A stretch of 33,644 bases of DNA. Origin: Trichocoleus sp. FACHB-40 (GTDB lineage: Bacteria; Cyanobacteriota; Cyanobacteriia; Cyanobacteriales; FACHB-T130). The stretch is from NCBI RefSeq assembly GCF_014695915.1, contig NZ_JACJPF010000058.1, forward strand, positions 1 to 33,644, given 5' to 3'. Positions 17,754-25,029 of the stretch are shown here, piece by piece. Both the position numbers and the translations under genes were made by a program. The notes under the pieces were generated by a model. That model searched no databases. It was not told the origin of the DNA and was given only the letters and a program-made list of their open reading frames with translations. Numbering within the stretch: the stretch's first letter is position 1; each line of letters opens with the position of its first letter.

Positions 17754-17784
17754 GCTCACCTGATAACTATAGTTATAGGTGAGC
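17754..17784. repeat. Near-perfect palindrome between purL and purF
   Basis: The arms GCTCACCT (17754-17761) and AGGTGAGC (17777-17784) enclose the 14-bp palindrome ATAACTATAGTTAT (17763-17776), with one unpaired G at 17762. The whole 31-bp unit can form a hairpin of about 19-20 bp. There is no T-run after it. It may stabilise the purL mRNA end, terminate weakly, or be a protein site. Confidence 0.55.
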
Positions 17785-17869
17785 GACATTAGGTTAAGGT
17801 TATGCGATTATTAAGGATTATTAAGCCTGGTTAGTCTTTCTGTGCTGCAATTAGGAGCCAACTTCTCAA

Positions 17870-19360
17870 ATGATTCCCAACCATCCCCTCGATAGTAATG
17901 CTTATCCCGCCCAGTCGGACTCAGATGGACAGCGTCCTGATAAGCCAGAGGAAGCCTGTGGTGTTTTTGGCGTATACGCACCCGGACAAGATGTTGCCAA
18001 ATTGACCTACTTTGGTCTATACGCCTTACAACACCGAGGACAGGAATCGGCAGGAATTGCCACTTTTGAAGGCAACCAGGTGCATTTACACAAAGAAATG
18101 GGATTGGTGTCCCAAGTATTTAATGAAACAATCTTGAATCAATTGCCTGGAGATTTGGCGGTTGGTCATACTCGTTATTCCACTACTGGCTCTAGTCGCG
18201 TCGTGAACGCTCAGCCCGCTGTTGTGGAAACACGCTTAGGAAAACTGGCTCTTGCACATAATGGTAATTTAGTCAATACAACTCAGCTGCGCGAAGAGTT
18301 GTTGCGGCGTAAATGGGACTTAATTACCACAACAGATTCAGAAGCGATCGCTTTGTCTATTGCCACAGAAATTAATGCAGGCAAAGACTGGTTAGAAGGA
18401 GCCATCTGCGCCTTTCGCCAGTGCAAAGGCGCTTTTAGCCTAGCAATCGGGACACCAGATGGTTTAATGGGGGTACGCGATCCTAATGGCATTCGCCCCC
18501 TGGTAATTGGCAGCATGGGTACCAGCCCCGAACGTTACGTACTTGCTTCTGAGACTTGTGGGTTAGATATTATTGGCGCGGAATACGTGCGGGATGTTGA
18601 ACCAGGCGAATTAGTTTGGATCACCCAAGAAGGCTTGGCTTCATTTTTCTGGGCGGAACAACCTAAGCGGAAGCTGTGCATCTTTGAAATGATTTACTTT
18701 GCCCGCCCAGATAGCATTATGCACGACGAAACTCTGTATAGCTACCGTCTGCGGCTAGGTCGTCAACTGGCAAAAGAATCCCCCGCTGATGTCGATGTAA
18801 TCATTGGTGTACCAGATTCCGGCATTCCAGCTGCTATTGGCTTTTCCCAAGCATCAGGCATCCCTTACGCCGAAGGTTTGATTAAGAATCGTTACGTTGG
18901 CCGCACTTTCATCCAGCCGACTCAGACAATGCGCGAGTCTGGCATCAAGATGAAGCTTAACCCTCTTAAAGATGTCCTAACTGGTAAACGAATCATAATT
19001 GTTGATGACTCCATCGTGCGGGGAACCACCAGCCGCAAACTTGTTAAAGCCCTCCGAGATGCTGGTGCGACTGAAGTTCATATGCGAATTTCTTCCCCGC
19101 CAGTGACTCACCCCTGTTTCTACGGCATTGACACCGACAACCAGGATCAGCTGATTGCTGCAACAAAGTCAGCAGCAGAAATTGCCGAACAAATTGGCGT
19201 AGACTCACTGGCTTATCTCAGCTGGGATGGAATGCTGAAGACGACAGGCGAAGATACTAATAGTTTCTGTTCTGCTTGCTTCACTGGCGACTATCCGATA
19301 ACTGTTCCGGAGCAAGTAAAGCGTTCTAAGTTGATGCTGGAAAAATCTGCCACCTGTTAA
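17870..19360 (+). CDS. purF: Amidophosphoribosyltransferase
   Basis: The 496-residue protein has an N-terminal class-II glutamine amidotransferase domain and a C-terminal phosphoribosyltransferase domain. The nucleophile is C30 in EACGVFGVYA, after a 29-residue propeptide that is removed on maturation. HRGQESAGIATFEG (55-68) and GHTRYSTTGS (99-108) are typical NTN-hydrolase motifs. The PRPP loop IIIVDDSIVRGTT lies at 375-387. Cysteines C270, C416, C467 and C470 match the ligands of the Bacillus-type [4Fe-4S] cluster, so this is the oxygen-sensitive Fe-S class. It makes phosphoribosylamine from PRPP and glutamine, the committed purine step. An AGGAG ribosome site lies about 12 bp before the ATG. 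Confidence 0.97.
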   Translation: MIPNHPLDSNAYPAQSDSDGQRPDKPEEACGVFGVYAPGQDVAKLTYFGLYALQHRGQESAGIATFEGNQVHLHKEMGLVSQVFNETILNQLPGDLAVGHTRYSTTGSSRVVNAQPAVVETRLGKLALAHNGNLVNTTQLREELLRRKWDLITTTDSEAIALSIATEINAGKDWLEGAICAFRQCKGAFSLAIGTPDGLMGVRDPNGIRPLVIGSMGTSPERYVLASETCGLDIIGAEYVRDVEPGELVWITQEGLASFFWAEQPKRKLCIFEMIYFARPDSIMHDETLYSYRLRLGRQLAKESPADVDVIIGVPDSGIPAAIGFSQASGIPYAEGLIKNRYVGRTFIQPTQTMRESGIKMKLNPLKDVLTGKRIIIVDDSIVRGTTSRKLVKALRDAGATEVHMRISSPPVTHPCFYGIDTDNQDQLIAATKSAAEIAEQIGVDSLAYLSWDGMLKTTGEDTNSFCSACFTGDYPITVPEQVKRSKLMLEKSATC

Positions 19361-19364
19361 TCAT

Positions 19365-19405
19365 TAGTCATTAGTTATGAGTTTTTTACTGATGACTAAT
19401 GACTA
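19365..19405. terminator. Hairpin between convergent purF and chorismate lyase genes
   Basis: TAGTCATTAGT (19365-19375) pairs with ACTAATGACTA (19395-19405) over 11 bp around a 19-nt loop containing a T6 run. It lies 5 bp past the purF stop and 5 bp before the end of the opposing gene. It probably serves as a two-way terminator and is built from a repeated TCATTAG heptamer. Confidence 0.6.
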
Positions 19406-19409
19406 TTAA

Positions 19410-20021
19410 TTAAATGGGCTGCGACAATCCCAAGTATTTCGTCAAATAAGGGGAAAAAACTTCGTAAATTAGGGTTAAGGGCTTTCCGTGGTGCCAAAAA
19501 AGGTAATGGCGGCCCCAAAACGGCCCCACTTGTTCAAAAGCGGACTCTAACGCAGGTGAGTGACCGCAATAAATCCCTTGCACATCCCGATACAACTCAG
19601 TCCGCAACCGCGCCAGACTTGCCCAAATTGGCAAAGACCGATTTTGTAAATATTCATCTACATGGCTGGCTTCCCACCAGGAGGTAGCATAAGCCAATCG
19701 TTGCCCAGAAGCTGTACGCAGCCACACTTGCCGTCGCAACCTTGGCCCCGGAACCGCTTGGATGTGGTCTGGTGCGCCATCGGCATCCATACCAACTAGA
19801 GACATATCAATTACGTCAACTTCTGTTGGTTCGCCAGTCAGAAGCTGTAGGTGCCGGGTAGGAGATCCGTCGCCCAACAAAAGCATTTGCCATGCTGGTG
19901 TTAGCTGAGTGTGGGGCAATCCTTGCTGCACTACTTCTTCCCCGCCCTGCCAAATCGGGTTTAGAGAGTACCAAGCTGTCGGCAGCGCAACACTATTTGT
20001 AGGTCTAACAGTAGAAGTCAA
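19410..20021 (-). CDS. Chorismate pyruvate-lyase family protein (cyanobacterial type, DUF98)
   Basis: The 203-residue soluble protein shows the cyanobacterial chorismate lyase pattern. LTPAWQMLLLGDGSPTRHLQ sits near 40-60, RLRRQVWLRTASGQRLAYA near 94-112, PIWASLARLRTELYRD at 131-146 and LTLIYEVFSPYL near 182-193, where E187 may match the catalytic Glu of UbiC. In cyanobacteria this enzyme releases pyruvate from chorismate to make 4-hydroxybenzoate, the head-group precursor of plastoquinone. It is similar in length to but divergent in sequence from E. coli UbiC. It is convergent with purF. Assignment rests on recalled family pattern and not on an alignment. Confidence 0.82.
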   Translation of the reverse strand: MTSTVRPTNSVALPTAWYSLNPIWQGGEEVVQQGLPHTQLTPAWQMLLLGDGSPTRHLQLLTGEPTEVDVIDMSLVGMDADGAPDHIQAVPGPRLRRQVWLRTASGQRLAYATSWWEASHVDEYLQNRSLPIWASLARLRTELYRDVQGIYCGHSPALESAFEQVGPFWGRHYLFWHHGKPLTLIYEVFSPYLTKYLGLSQPI

Positions 20022-20144
20022 TTTTGTTTACAAAACTTCATTATCTATATGAAATGATACAGAATTCTGCTCAGGAGCGCATCCCCATAAAAAATTATGA
20101 GTGCTGAGTTTAATCAAAACTCAACACTCAACAGTAACAAATAA

Positions 20145-20225
20145 TGCGGATGGCGAGACTCGAACTCGCAAGGCAAAGCCACACGCCCCTCAAACGTGCG
20201 CGTATACCAATTCCGCCACATCCGC
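20145..20225 (-). tRNA. tRNA-Leu (anticodon GAG)
   Basis: Read on the minus strand, the 81-nt sequence folds as a class-II tRNA. The acceptor arms are GCGGATG and CATCCGC with discriminator A; the D-arm is GGCGGAATTGGTATACGC and the anticodon arm is CACGT-TTGAGGG-GCGTG with anticodon GAG. A short variable arm and a T-arm with GTTCGAGTC follow. A long variable region and the GAG anticodon define tRNA-Leu reading CUC/CUU. The CCA end is not encoded. Confidence 0.95.
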
Positions 20226-20415
20226 TCGGAGATTTATCTATAGTAGCATCTTCTATGCTAATTTCATTCTTCTTAGAGCAAAGGAAAGTTTTACACCCAA
20301 GAATGCAAAGTTAAAGAAGCGATCGCTATATTCTACTGAGATTAAAGGCGACATCCTGAAATAATTAGGATCGTAGGTTATGAAGCTCTCCCCCATTTCT
20401 ATAAAAAGTTAGAAG

Positions 20416-21765
20416 ATGCGTTTTTCCAAAATTTTGATTGCCAACCGAGGGGAAATTGCTCTCCGTATTCTCCGTACCTGTGAAGAGATGGGGATTGCTA
20501 CTGTTGCGGTTCATTCGACGATTGACCGCCACGCCCTCCATGTCCAGTTGGCGGATGAAGCCGTTTGCATTGGCGAACCTGCCAGTAGCAAAAGTTATCT
20601 GAATATTCCGAATATCATTGCAGCGGCTTTAACGCGCAATGCGATCGCGATTCACCCAGGCTACGGTTTTTTGGCAGAAAACGCCAGATTTGCCGAAATT
20701 TGTGCCGCCCACCAGATTTCTTTCATCGGCCCTACGCCGGAAGCAATTCGGGCAATGGGCGATAAATCCACCGCCAAAGAAACCATGATTCGGGCTGGGG
20801 TTCCGACTGTACCGGGAAGTGATGGACTCTTGCTTTCGGAAAAAGAAGCACTAGCGATCGCCGATAAAATTGGATATCCCGTTATGATCAAAGCCACCGC
20901 TGGAGGTGGCGGACGAGGAATGCGCCTGGTACGGGAACAAAGCGAACTTGTCAAACTCTTCCTAGCTGCACAGGGAGAAGCCGAAGCTGCGTTTGGCAAT
21001 GCAGGTGTCTATATGGAAAAATTTATTGAGCGTCCTCGCCACATTGAATTTCAAATTTTAGCCGATAGCCACGGTAACGTCATTCACCTGGGGGAACGCG
21101 ACTGCTCCATCCAACGCCGCCATCAGAAGTTATTAGAAGAAGCTCCCAGCCCAGTTCTAGACCAACAAATGCGCGAAAAAATGGGTAATGCTGCTGTTAT
21201 GGCTGCTAAGTCTATTAACTACACCGGAGCTGGTACAGTAGAGTTTCTTCTCGCGCCTTCTGGGGAATTTTACTTCATGGAAATGAATACCCGGATTCAA
21301 GTCGAACATCCAGTTACAGAAATGATTACGGGATTAGACTTGATTGCAGAACAAATTCGCATTGCTCAGGGTGAGAAATTGCAGCTTACCCAAGACCAGG
21401 TAGTTCTCCGGGGTCATTCTATCGAATGCCGGATTAACGCGGAAGACCCGGATCACAACTTCCGCCCTCATCCAGGGCGGATCAGCGGCTACTTACCTCC
21501 GGGTGGCCCTGGTGTGCGGATGGATTCCCACGTCTATACTGATTATGAAATTCCGGCCTATTACGACTCGTTGATTGGTAAGTTAATTGTTTGGGGAAGC
21601 GATCGCCCGACAGCCATTAAGCGCATGAAGCGGGCTTTGCGGGAGTGCGCCATCACAGGTCTGCCAACAACTATCGCCTTCCATCAAAAAATTATGGAAA
21701 CCCCAGAGTTTTTAGAGGGCGAGGTTTATACCAATTTTGTCGAGCAGTTAATGCAGAGGCAATAA
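20416..21765 (+). CDS. accC: Biotin carboxylase subunit of acetyl-CoA carboxylase
   Basis: The 449-residue protein starts with [20 protein letters not shown], the standard N-terminus of AccC. It has the ATP-grasp glycine loop [12 protein letters not shown] at 159-170, HIEFQILAD and the catalytic-region segment [14 protein letters not shown]. It carboxylates biotin on the carrier protein AccB with bicarbonate and ATP, the first half-reaction of fatty-acid synthesis. The length matches free-standing AccC (about 448). AccB and the carboxyltransferase genes are not nearby, as usual in cyanobacteria. The ATG is the only candidate that keeps the conserved N-terminus. It converges with yggT and ends in a shared hairpin. 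Confidence 0.97.
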   Translation: MRFSKILIANRGEIALRILRTCEEMGIATVAVHSTIDRHALHVQLADEAVCIGEPASSKSYLNIPNIIAAALTRNAIAIHPGYGFLAENARFAEICAAHQISFIGPTPEAIRAMGDKSTAKETMIRAGVPTVPGSDGLLLSEKEALAIADKIGYPVMIKATAGGGGRGMRLVREQSELVKLFLAAQGEAEAAFGNAGVYMEKFIERPRHIEFQILADSHGNVIHLGERDCSIQRRHQKLLEEAPSPVLDQQMREKMGNAAVMAAKSINYTGAGTVEFLLAPSGEFYFMEMNTRIQVEHPVTEMITGLDLIAEQIRIAQGEKLQLTQDQVVLRGHSIECRINAEDPDHNFRPHPGRISGYLPPGGPGVRMDSHVYTDYEIPAYYDSLIGKLIVWGSDRPTAIKRMKRALRECAITGLPTTIAFHQKIMETPEFLEGEVYTNFVEQLMQRQ

Positions 21766-21774
21766 ATAACATTT

Positions 21775-21801
21775 GTAGGGTGGGCAAAAAGCCCACTCTA
21801 C
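21775..21801. terminator. Bidirectional hairpin between accC and yggT
   Basis: GTAGGGTGGGC (21775-21785) pairs with GCCCACTCTAC (21791-21801) over 11 bp (one wobble) around a loop of five A residues. The convergent position, 10 bp after accC and 8 bp before the end of yggT, supports a two-way terminator. Confidence 0.75.
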
Positions 21802-21808
21802 TTTAGAC

Positions 21809-22093
21809 CTAATGCAGCATTGTAAGTAGTCCCTGTTGCCCCAAGAATATTTCTCGGATCAGGCTAAAAATTCCCACCCAAATAATCGGGGTAATATCCA
21901 CTCCCCCAATCGGCGGTACAATTTTACGCAACGGCACTAAAAAAGGTTCCGTAGGCCAAGCAATCAAATTGAAGGGAAGGCGATTCAGGTCTACCTGGGG
22001 ATACCAGGTAAGGACAATCCGGAAGATAAACAAAAAGGTCATTAAGCCCACAAGCGGGCCAAGTATCCAGCTAGCAAGCGTGACAGCGTCCAT
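21809..22093 (-). CDS. YggT family membrane protein
   Basis: The 94-residue protein has two hydrophobic helices, about 5-30 (LASWILGPLVGLMTFLFIFR) and 66-88. Between them lies the conserved loop LTWYPQVDLNRLPFNLIAWP then TEPFLVPLRKIVPPIGGVDI. This is the YggT family (YCF19-like in plastids). Plastid and cyanobacterial members have been linked to thylakoid/nucleoid organisation and cytochrome b6 haem attachment (the CCB3-like branch), but this copy cannot be placed in a branch by eye. It is divergent from psbX across 270 bp. Confidence 0.9.
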   Translation of the reverse strand: MDAVTLASWILGPLVGLMTFLFIFRIVLTWYPQVDLNRLPFNLIAWPTEPFLVPLRKIVPPIGGVDITPIIWVGIFSLIREIFLGQQGLLTMLH

Positions 22094-22212
22094 TGGCTCT
22101 TAATCTTTGGAAATTTCCGACGGTAAAAATTTCTATCTTGTTAGCTACCTGTCGTGCAATTGGTACGACAAGACAGATAATTTAAACTTTTGTAACTAAG
22201 TCTCTCATTATT

Positions 22213-22245
22213 CTAACGCAGCACTGCCCTCTGGTGCTGCGTTAG
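22213..22245. repeat. Strong GC-rich hairpin in the yggT-psbX divergent spacer
   Basis: CTAACGCAGCAC (22213-22224) and GTGCTGCGTTAG (22234-22245) are perfect 12-nt arms around a 9-nt loop. A weaker structure follows at 22266-22307, with GACCTT and AAGGTC outer arms and GAA/TTC inner pairs. Placement between two divergent genes is unusual for a terminator; it could be leader or small-RNA structure. Confidence 0.5.
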
Positions 22246-22363
22246 ATTCCCAAAGGGCTGTAAAAGACCTTCAAGAAAATCAAGTGACCAAAAGGGTTCT
22301 CAAGGTCATAACATATCGTTAAAATTGATCAAAAGAAATCGTTGTAAAAGAGAGCGAAGAATA

Positions 22364-22483
22364 ATGACACCTTCATTAGCGAATTTTTTGTACAGTCTGC
22401 TCTGGGGTGCTGTAATTGTGGTTATTCCGGCAACAGTAGCCCTGATCTTTATTAGCCAAAAGGATAAAATTCAACGTTCCTAG
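22364..22483 (+). CDS. psbX: Photosystem II reaction centre protein X
   Basis: This small gene encodes 39 residues: [20 protein letters not shown] then [20 protein letters not shown] single transmembrane helix (about 8-31) and the SQKDKI tail are the PsbX signature. PsbX is a one-helix PSII subunit located near cytochrome b559 and the QB channel, where it aids plastoquinone turnover. The ATG is preceded by a purine-rich AAGAGAGCGAAGAA stretch. It is followed 45 bp later by a strong hairpin, so it is probably monocistronic and not part of the ycf66 transcript. Confidence 0.93.
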   Translation: MTPSLANFLYSLLWGAVIVVIPATVALIFISQKDKIQRS

Positions 22484-22527
22484 CTTTTGGGAGCAACCTG
22501 AAACCTCAGTTTAGCGAAAATTATTAT

Positions 22528-22559
22528 TGTAGAGAGGCTTTTTGGAAAGCCTCTCTACA
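22528..22559 (+). terminator. Terminator hairpin of psbX
   Basis: TGTAGAGAGGCTTT (22528-22541) and AAAGCCTCTCTACA (22546-22559) form a perfect 14-bp stem with the loop TTGG. It lies 45 bp past the psbX stop. No T-run follows (TATAAAAAAAC does), so it may also act by stabilising the mRNA 3' end. Confidence 0.7.
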
Positions 22560-22736
22560 TATAAAAAAACTGAGATGTTATATGTTAAAGGGAAGCTACT
22601 TCTGCCCTTGGAGACAAGTTAATCTCTGCGCGATCGCTCTCCTGCTGACCCAGGATACTAAAAATTAGAATTCCCAACCCGCGTAGCAATTTTTTCGGTG
22701 AACTAGCTAACATAGATTTGTCTTGGGAAAACACCA

Positions 22737-23717
22737 ATGGTAAACTTCGGGCTTAATTCAGCCAGTATTCTGGGTATTTTTCTGGCAGTGGCAGGAGCAG
22801 CACTGTACTTCCTGCGCTCCGTGCGCCCAGAGCTAGCGCGAGACCACGATATTTTTTTTGCAGCCGTCGGTCTGTTGTGCGGCTTTATTCTCCTGTTTCA
22901 GGGATGGCGGCTAGATCCGATTTTGCAATTTGGTCAGTTTCTGTTGACTGGCTCAGCTATCTTTTTCGGATTTGAAAGCGTTCGGATGCGGGGAATAGCT
23001 ACGGAGCAAGCAAAGCGGGATACGCCGATCGTAGAAGACGATCGACCAGTTAGCCGCGTGTATAGAGCCGAGTTCGATGAAATCGAACCGATGGAAGAGC
23101 GACCTGTAACTCGCCGCATCAGAGGAACGCAAGATTCCCGCAGCAGCCGCGAAACCTATGAGGATGAACCGCGTCGTCGTCCCAGCAGTCGGGGAACGCA
23201 AAGACCGAGTTCAACAGAGCGATCTAGTGAAACCGGAACTGGAATATCATCCAGAACGCGCAAAACGTCGCGTCGCCCCCGTCCAGAAAGTCGCCCAACC
23301 GAACAGCCTGGTGGTTGGGAAGTTACAGACACTTGGGAGGACAAGCCAAGTCGTCCTAGCCGTCCAGAAGGTCGTCCGACAGAAAGGATTGATGATTGGC
23401 AAGCAACAGATACCTGGGAAGAAGATAAACCAATCCGTACCAGCCGTCCGGAAAGTCGTCCGACAGAAGAAACTGATGATTGGCAATCAACAAATACCTG
23501 GGAAGAAGATAAACCAATCCGTACCAGTCGTCCCAGCTCAACGCGATCGCCACGTCGCGATTCTGAGGGTTCAACTAAGCCAAAAAGAACTCGTCCGCCG
23601 AGAGAATCATCACGACCGCCTTCTGGCGATGTAGAAGCGACACCAACTGACTATGTGGAATACAAACCCATAGACTTTCCGGATGATGAAGGCGACAACT
23701 CAGGAAATTTTGCCTAA
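22737..23717 (+). CDS. ycf66: Ycf66 family protein with repetitive charged C-terminal extension
   Basis: The 326-residue protein has the Ycf66 domain at 1-85: MVNFGLNSASILGIFLAVAG, then a cluster of hydrophobic segments at 10-26, 40-56 and 64-80 with RPELARDHDIFFAAVGLLCG. The rest (90-326) is a long hydrophilic tail rich in Arg, Pro, Ser, Glu and Thr. It contains three 27-28-residue repeats at 182-264 with the core DDWQxTxTWEEDKPIRTS. Ycf66 occurs in cyanobacteria and some plastid genomes; its function is not established. The tail is much longer than in plastid versions and is probably disordered. A GGGCGATC/GATCGCCC hairpin at 23732-23754 follows the stop codon, and the first TolB-like gene comes next. 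Confidence 0.88.
   Translation: MVNFGLNSASILGIFLAVAGAALYFLRSVRPELARDHDIFFAAVGLLCGFILLFQGWRLDPILQFGQFLLTGSAIFFGFESVRMRGIATEQAKRDTPIVEDDRPVSRVYRAEFDEIEPMEERPVTRRIRGTQDSRSSRETYEDEPRRRPSSRGTQRPSSTERSSETGTGISSRTRKTSRRPRPESRPTEQPGGWEVTDTWEDKPSRPSRPEGRPTERIDDWQATDTWEEDKPIRTSRPESRPTEETDDWQSTNTWEEDKPIRTSRPSSTRSPRRDSEGSTKPKRTRPPRESSRPPSGDVEATPTDYVEYKPIDFPDDEGDNSGNFA
23280..23528 (+). repeat. Three tandem 81-84-bp coding repeats in ycf66
   Basis: The units cover residues 182-208, 209-236 and 237-264 of the Ycf66 protein. The last two share most bases, including CCGTCCGGAAAGTCGTCC-type starts and a common TGGGAAGAAGATAAACCAAT segment; the first is more diverged. The pattern indicates tandem duplication by slippage or unequal exchange, with the oldest copy at the N-terminal side. 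Confidence 0.8.
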
Positions 23718-23731
23718 GAATGACTTAGTAA

Positions 23732-23754
23732 GGGCGATCGCTAGTAGATCGCCC
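23732..23754 (+). terminator. HIP1-based hairpin downstream of ycf66
   Basis: GGGCGATC and GATCGCCC pair over 8 bp around a 7-nt loop, 15 bp after the ycf66 stop. No T-tract follows. It may end the ycf66 transcript or only attenuate it before the TolB-like genes. Confidence 0.4.
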
Positions 23755-23820
23755 AAAGTCCTGAGAATATTCCCGTATAACTACATTTGCCAGCAACTAG
23801 GCATTGAAGTGAAAAGATTG

Positions 23821-24366
23821 ATGTGCCGCCTGAAAATCCATACCTGGGTAAGGCGGAGTATTTGGTTAAGTATGCCTTTGTTAGCCGTAGCCTGTACCCC
23901 AGTCAATCGCACGCTAACGCCAGCTACCCTGAACAGTCGTTATACAGATGAACAACCGACATTAAGCGGCAATGGTCGGTTTCTGGCGTTTGTGTCTAAC
24001 CGCGATGGTGGGCGGCAAATTTGGATGTACGACTTGCAAGTTCGGCAATTTATAGATTTGCCGAACTTGAATAAAAGGGACGCGATCGCAGAAAATCCCA
24101 GCCTCAGTCATAACGGTCGCTACATAGCCTACATCGCCAGCGATCAAGGTCGCCCGGAACTAGAACTCTACGACCGCAGCACTAGATCGTCACAAATCTT
24201 ATCCATTGGCTATCGTAGCTGGGTAAGAAATCCTAGTATTAGTCCCGATGGTCGCTACATTGCTTTTGAAAGTAGCAGTCGCGGTCAGTGGGACGTTGAG
24301 GTGCTAGACCGGGGATCTAATATTGAATTAGATATCCCCGATGGCAGCCCATCTACCTCGCCTTGA
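23821..24366 (+). CDS. TolB-like (PD40 repeat) lipoprotein, copy 1
   Basis: From the ATG at 23821 the protein has 181 residues. A basic start and hydrophobic stretch end in LLAVAC, a plausible though non-canonical lipobox with C25. Three PD40/WD40-like beta-propeller repeats follow: TLSGNGRFLAFVSNRDGGRQ, SLSHNGRYIAYIASDQGRPE and SISPDGRYIAFESSSRGQWD. Such repeats build the propeller of periplasmic TolB and related envelope proteins; three blades are too few for a closed propeller. An in-frame ATG at 23683 would overlap ycf66 by 35 bp and add an unrelated tail, so I prefer 23821. It is the first of three tandem paralogues. Confidence 0.8.
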   Translation: MCRLKIHTWVRRSIWLSMPLLAVACTPVNRTLTPATLNSRYTDEQPTLSGNGRFLAFVSNRDGGRQIWMYDLQVRQFIDLPNLNKRDAIAENPSLSHNGRYIAYIASDQGRPELELYDRSTRSSQILSIGYRSWVRNPSISPDGRYIAFESSSRGQWDVEVLDRGSNIELDIPDGSPSTSP

Positions 24367-24492
24367 CACAGTCACCCAGCGATTAAAATCGTGGCTATAA
24401 AAACTAAGTCCGGATGGTGCGCGGGCTTAAATTAAGACTTGTGAAACCTTTGTAGGGAGGTTTCCTCTGTGTAGCTGCGACTAGAAGTCGCT

Positions 24493-25029
24493 ATGTGCAA
24501 AATGTCAATGAAATGTTGCATTTTTCTATCAGCAGTTATCACCTTACCAGGTTTGCTGAGCAGCTGTAGCGGCTCAGGTCGTTTGATGAGCTTTCCTTTC
24601 GATTCAGCAGGGCGAAGTTTAAATAGTCCTGCTTCAGAGTTAACACCCCAACTTGCCAGTCGGTACATTGTGTTTATTTCTGATCGGCGTAGCACTCAAG
24701 ACGTTTATCTTTTTGATACGGTGGATCAGCGTTTGATTGATTTACCGGGTTTAAATGCCTTGGATGCGATCGCTTCCCACCCCTCTATATCTGCTGACGG
24801 TCGTTACATTGTTTTTGCTGCCAGTCGTCAAGGTCGTTCGGGAATCTACCTCTACGATCGCGAGACTCGGCAGTTACGCAATCTTACAGAAAACTTACAA
24901 GCAGAAGTGCGAAACCCTACAATTAGCGCCGATGGCGGTACTATCGCCTTTGAATCCAGTGAAAATGGTCAGTGGGATATTGCAGTTTACGGACGTTCTG
25001 GGGAACCCCTGATTCCACCATCTCCATAA
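24493..25029 (+). CDS. TolB-like (PD40 repeat) lipoprotein, copy 2
   Basis: The protein has 178 residues from the ATG at 24493. In-frame ATGs at 24502 and 24508 are also possible, and the last gives a neat signal MKCCIFLSAVITLPGLLSSC with lipobox LSSC. Three PD40 repeats follow: a degenerate first (LASRYIVFISDRRSTQDVYL), then SISADGRYIVFAASRQGRSG and TISADGGTIAFESSENGQWD. It aligns with copies 1 and 3 over the whole mature part, including the final GQW(D/H)-type strand. Its stop codon overlaps the candidate ATG of copy 3 (TAATG), which suggests translational coupling. Function is unknown; an outer-membrane or periplasmic envelope role is inferred from the lipobox and the repeat type. Confidence 0.8.
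   Translation: MCKMSMKCCIFLSAVITLPGLLSSCSGSGRLMSFPFDSAGRSLNSPASELTPQLASRYIVFISDRRSTQDVYLFDTVDQRLIDLPGLNALDAIASHPSISADGRYIVFAASRQGRSGIYLYDRETRQLRNLTENLQAEVRNPTISADGGTIAFESSENGQWDIAVYGRSGEPLIPPSP

Noticed and set aside
20101-20364. 87-codon plus-strand frame
   Set aside because: It runs antisense through the tRNA-Leu gene and has no protein features.
23158-23634. 158-codon frame within ycf66
   Set aside because: It is an alternate frame of the repetitive Arg/Pro-rich tail and only reflects biased codon composition.
23683-23820. N-terminal extension of TolB-like copy 1 from ATG 23683
   Set aside because: It overlaps ycf66 and places the signal segment more than 60 residues in; the ATG at 23821 gives a normal lipoprotein signal.
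24476-24492. Short GCGAC/GTCGC hairpin just before TolB-like copy 2
   Set aside because: Only 5 bp of stem; it resembles a dispersed cyanobacterial repeat and is too weak to call a terminator or operator.
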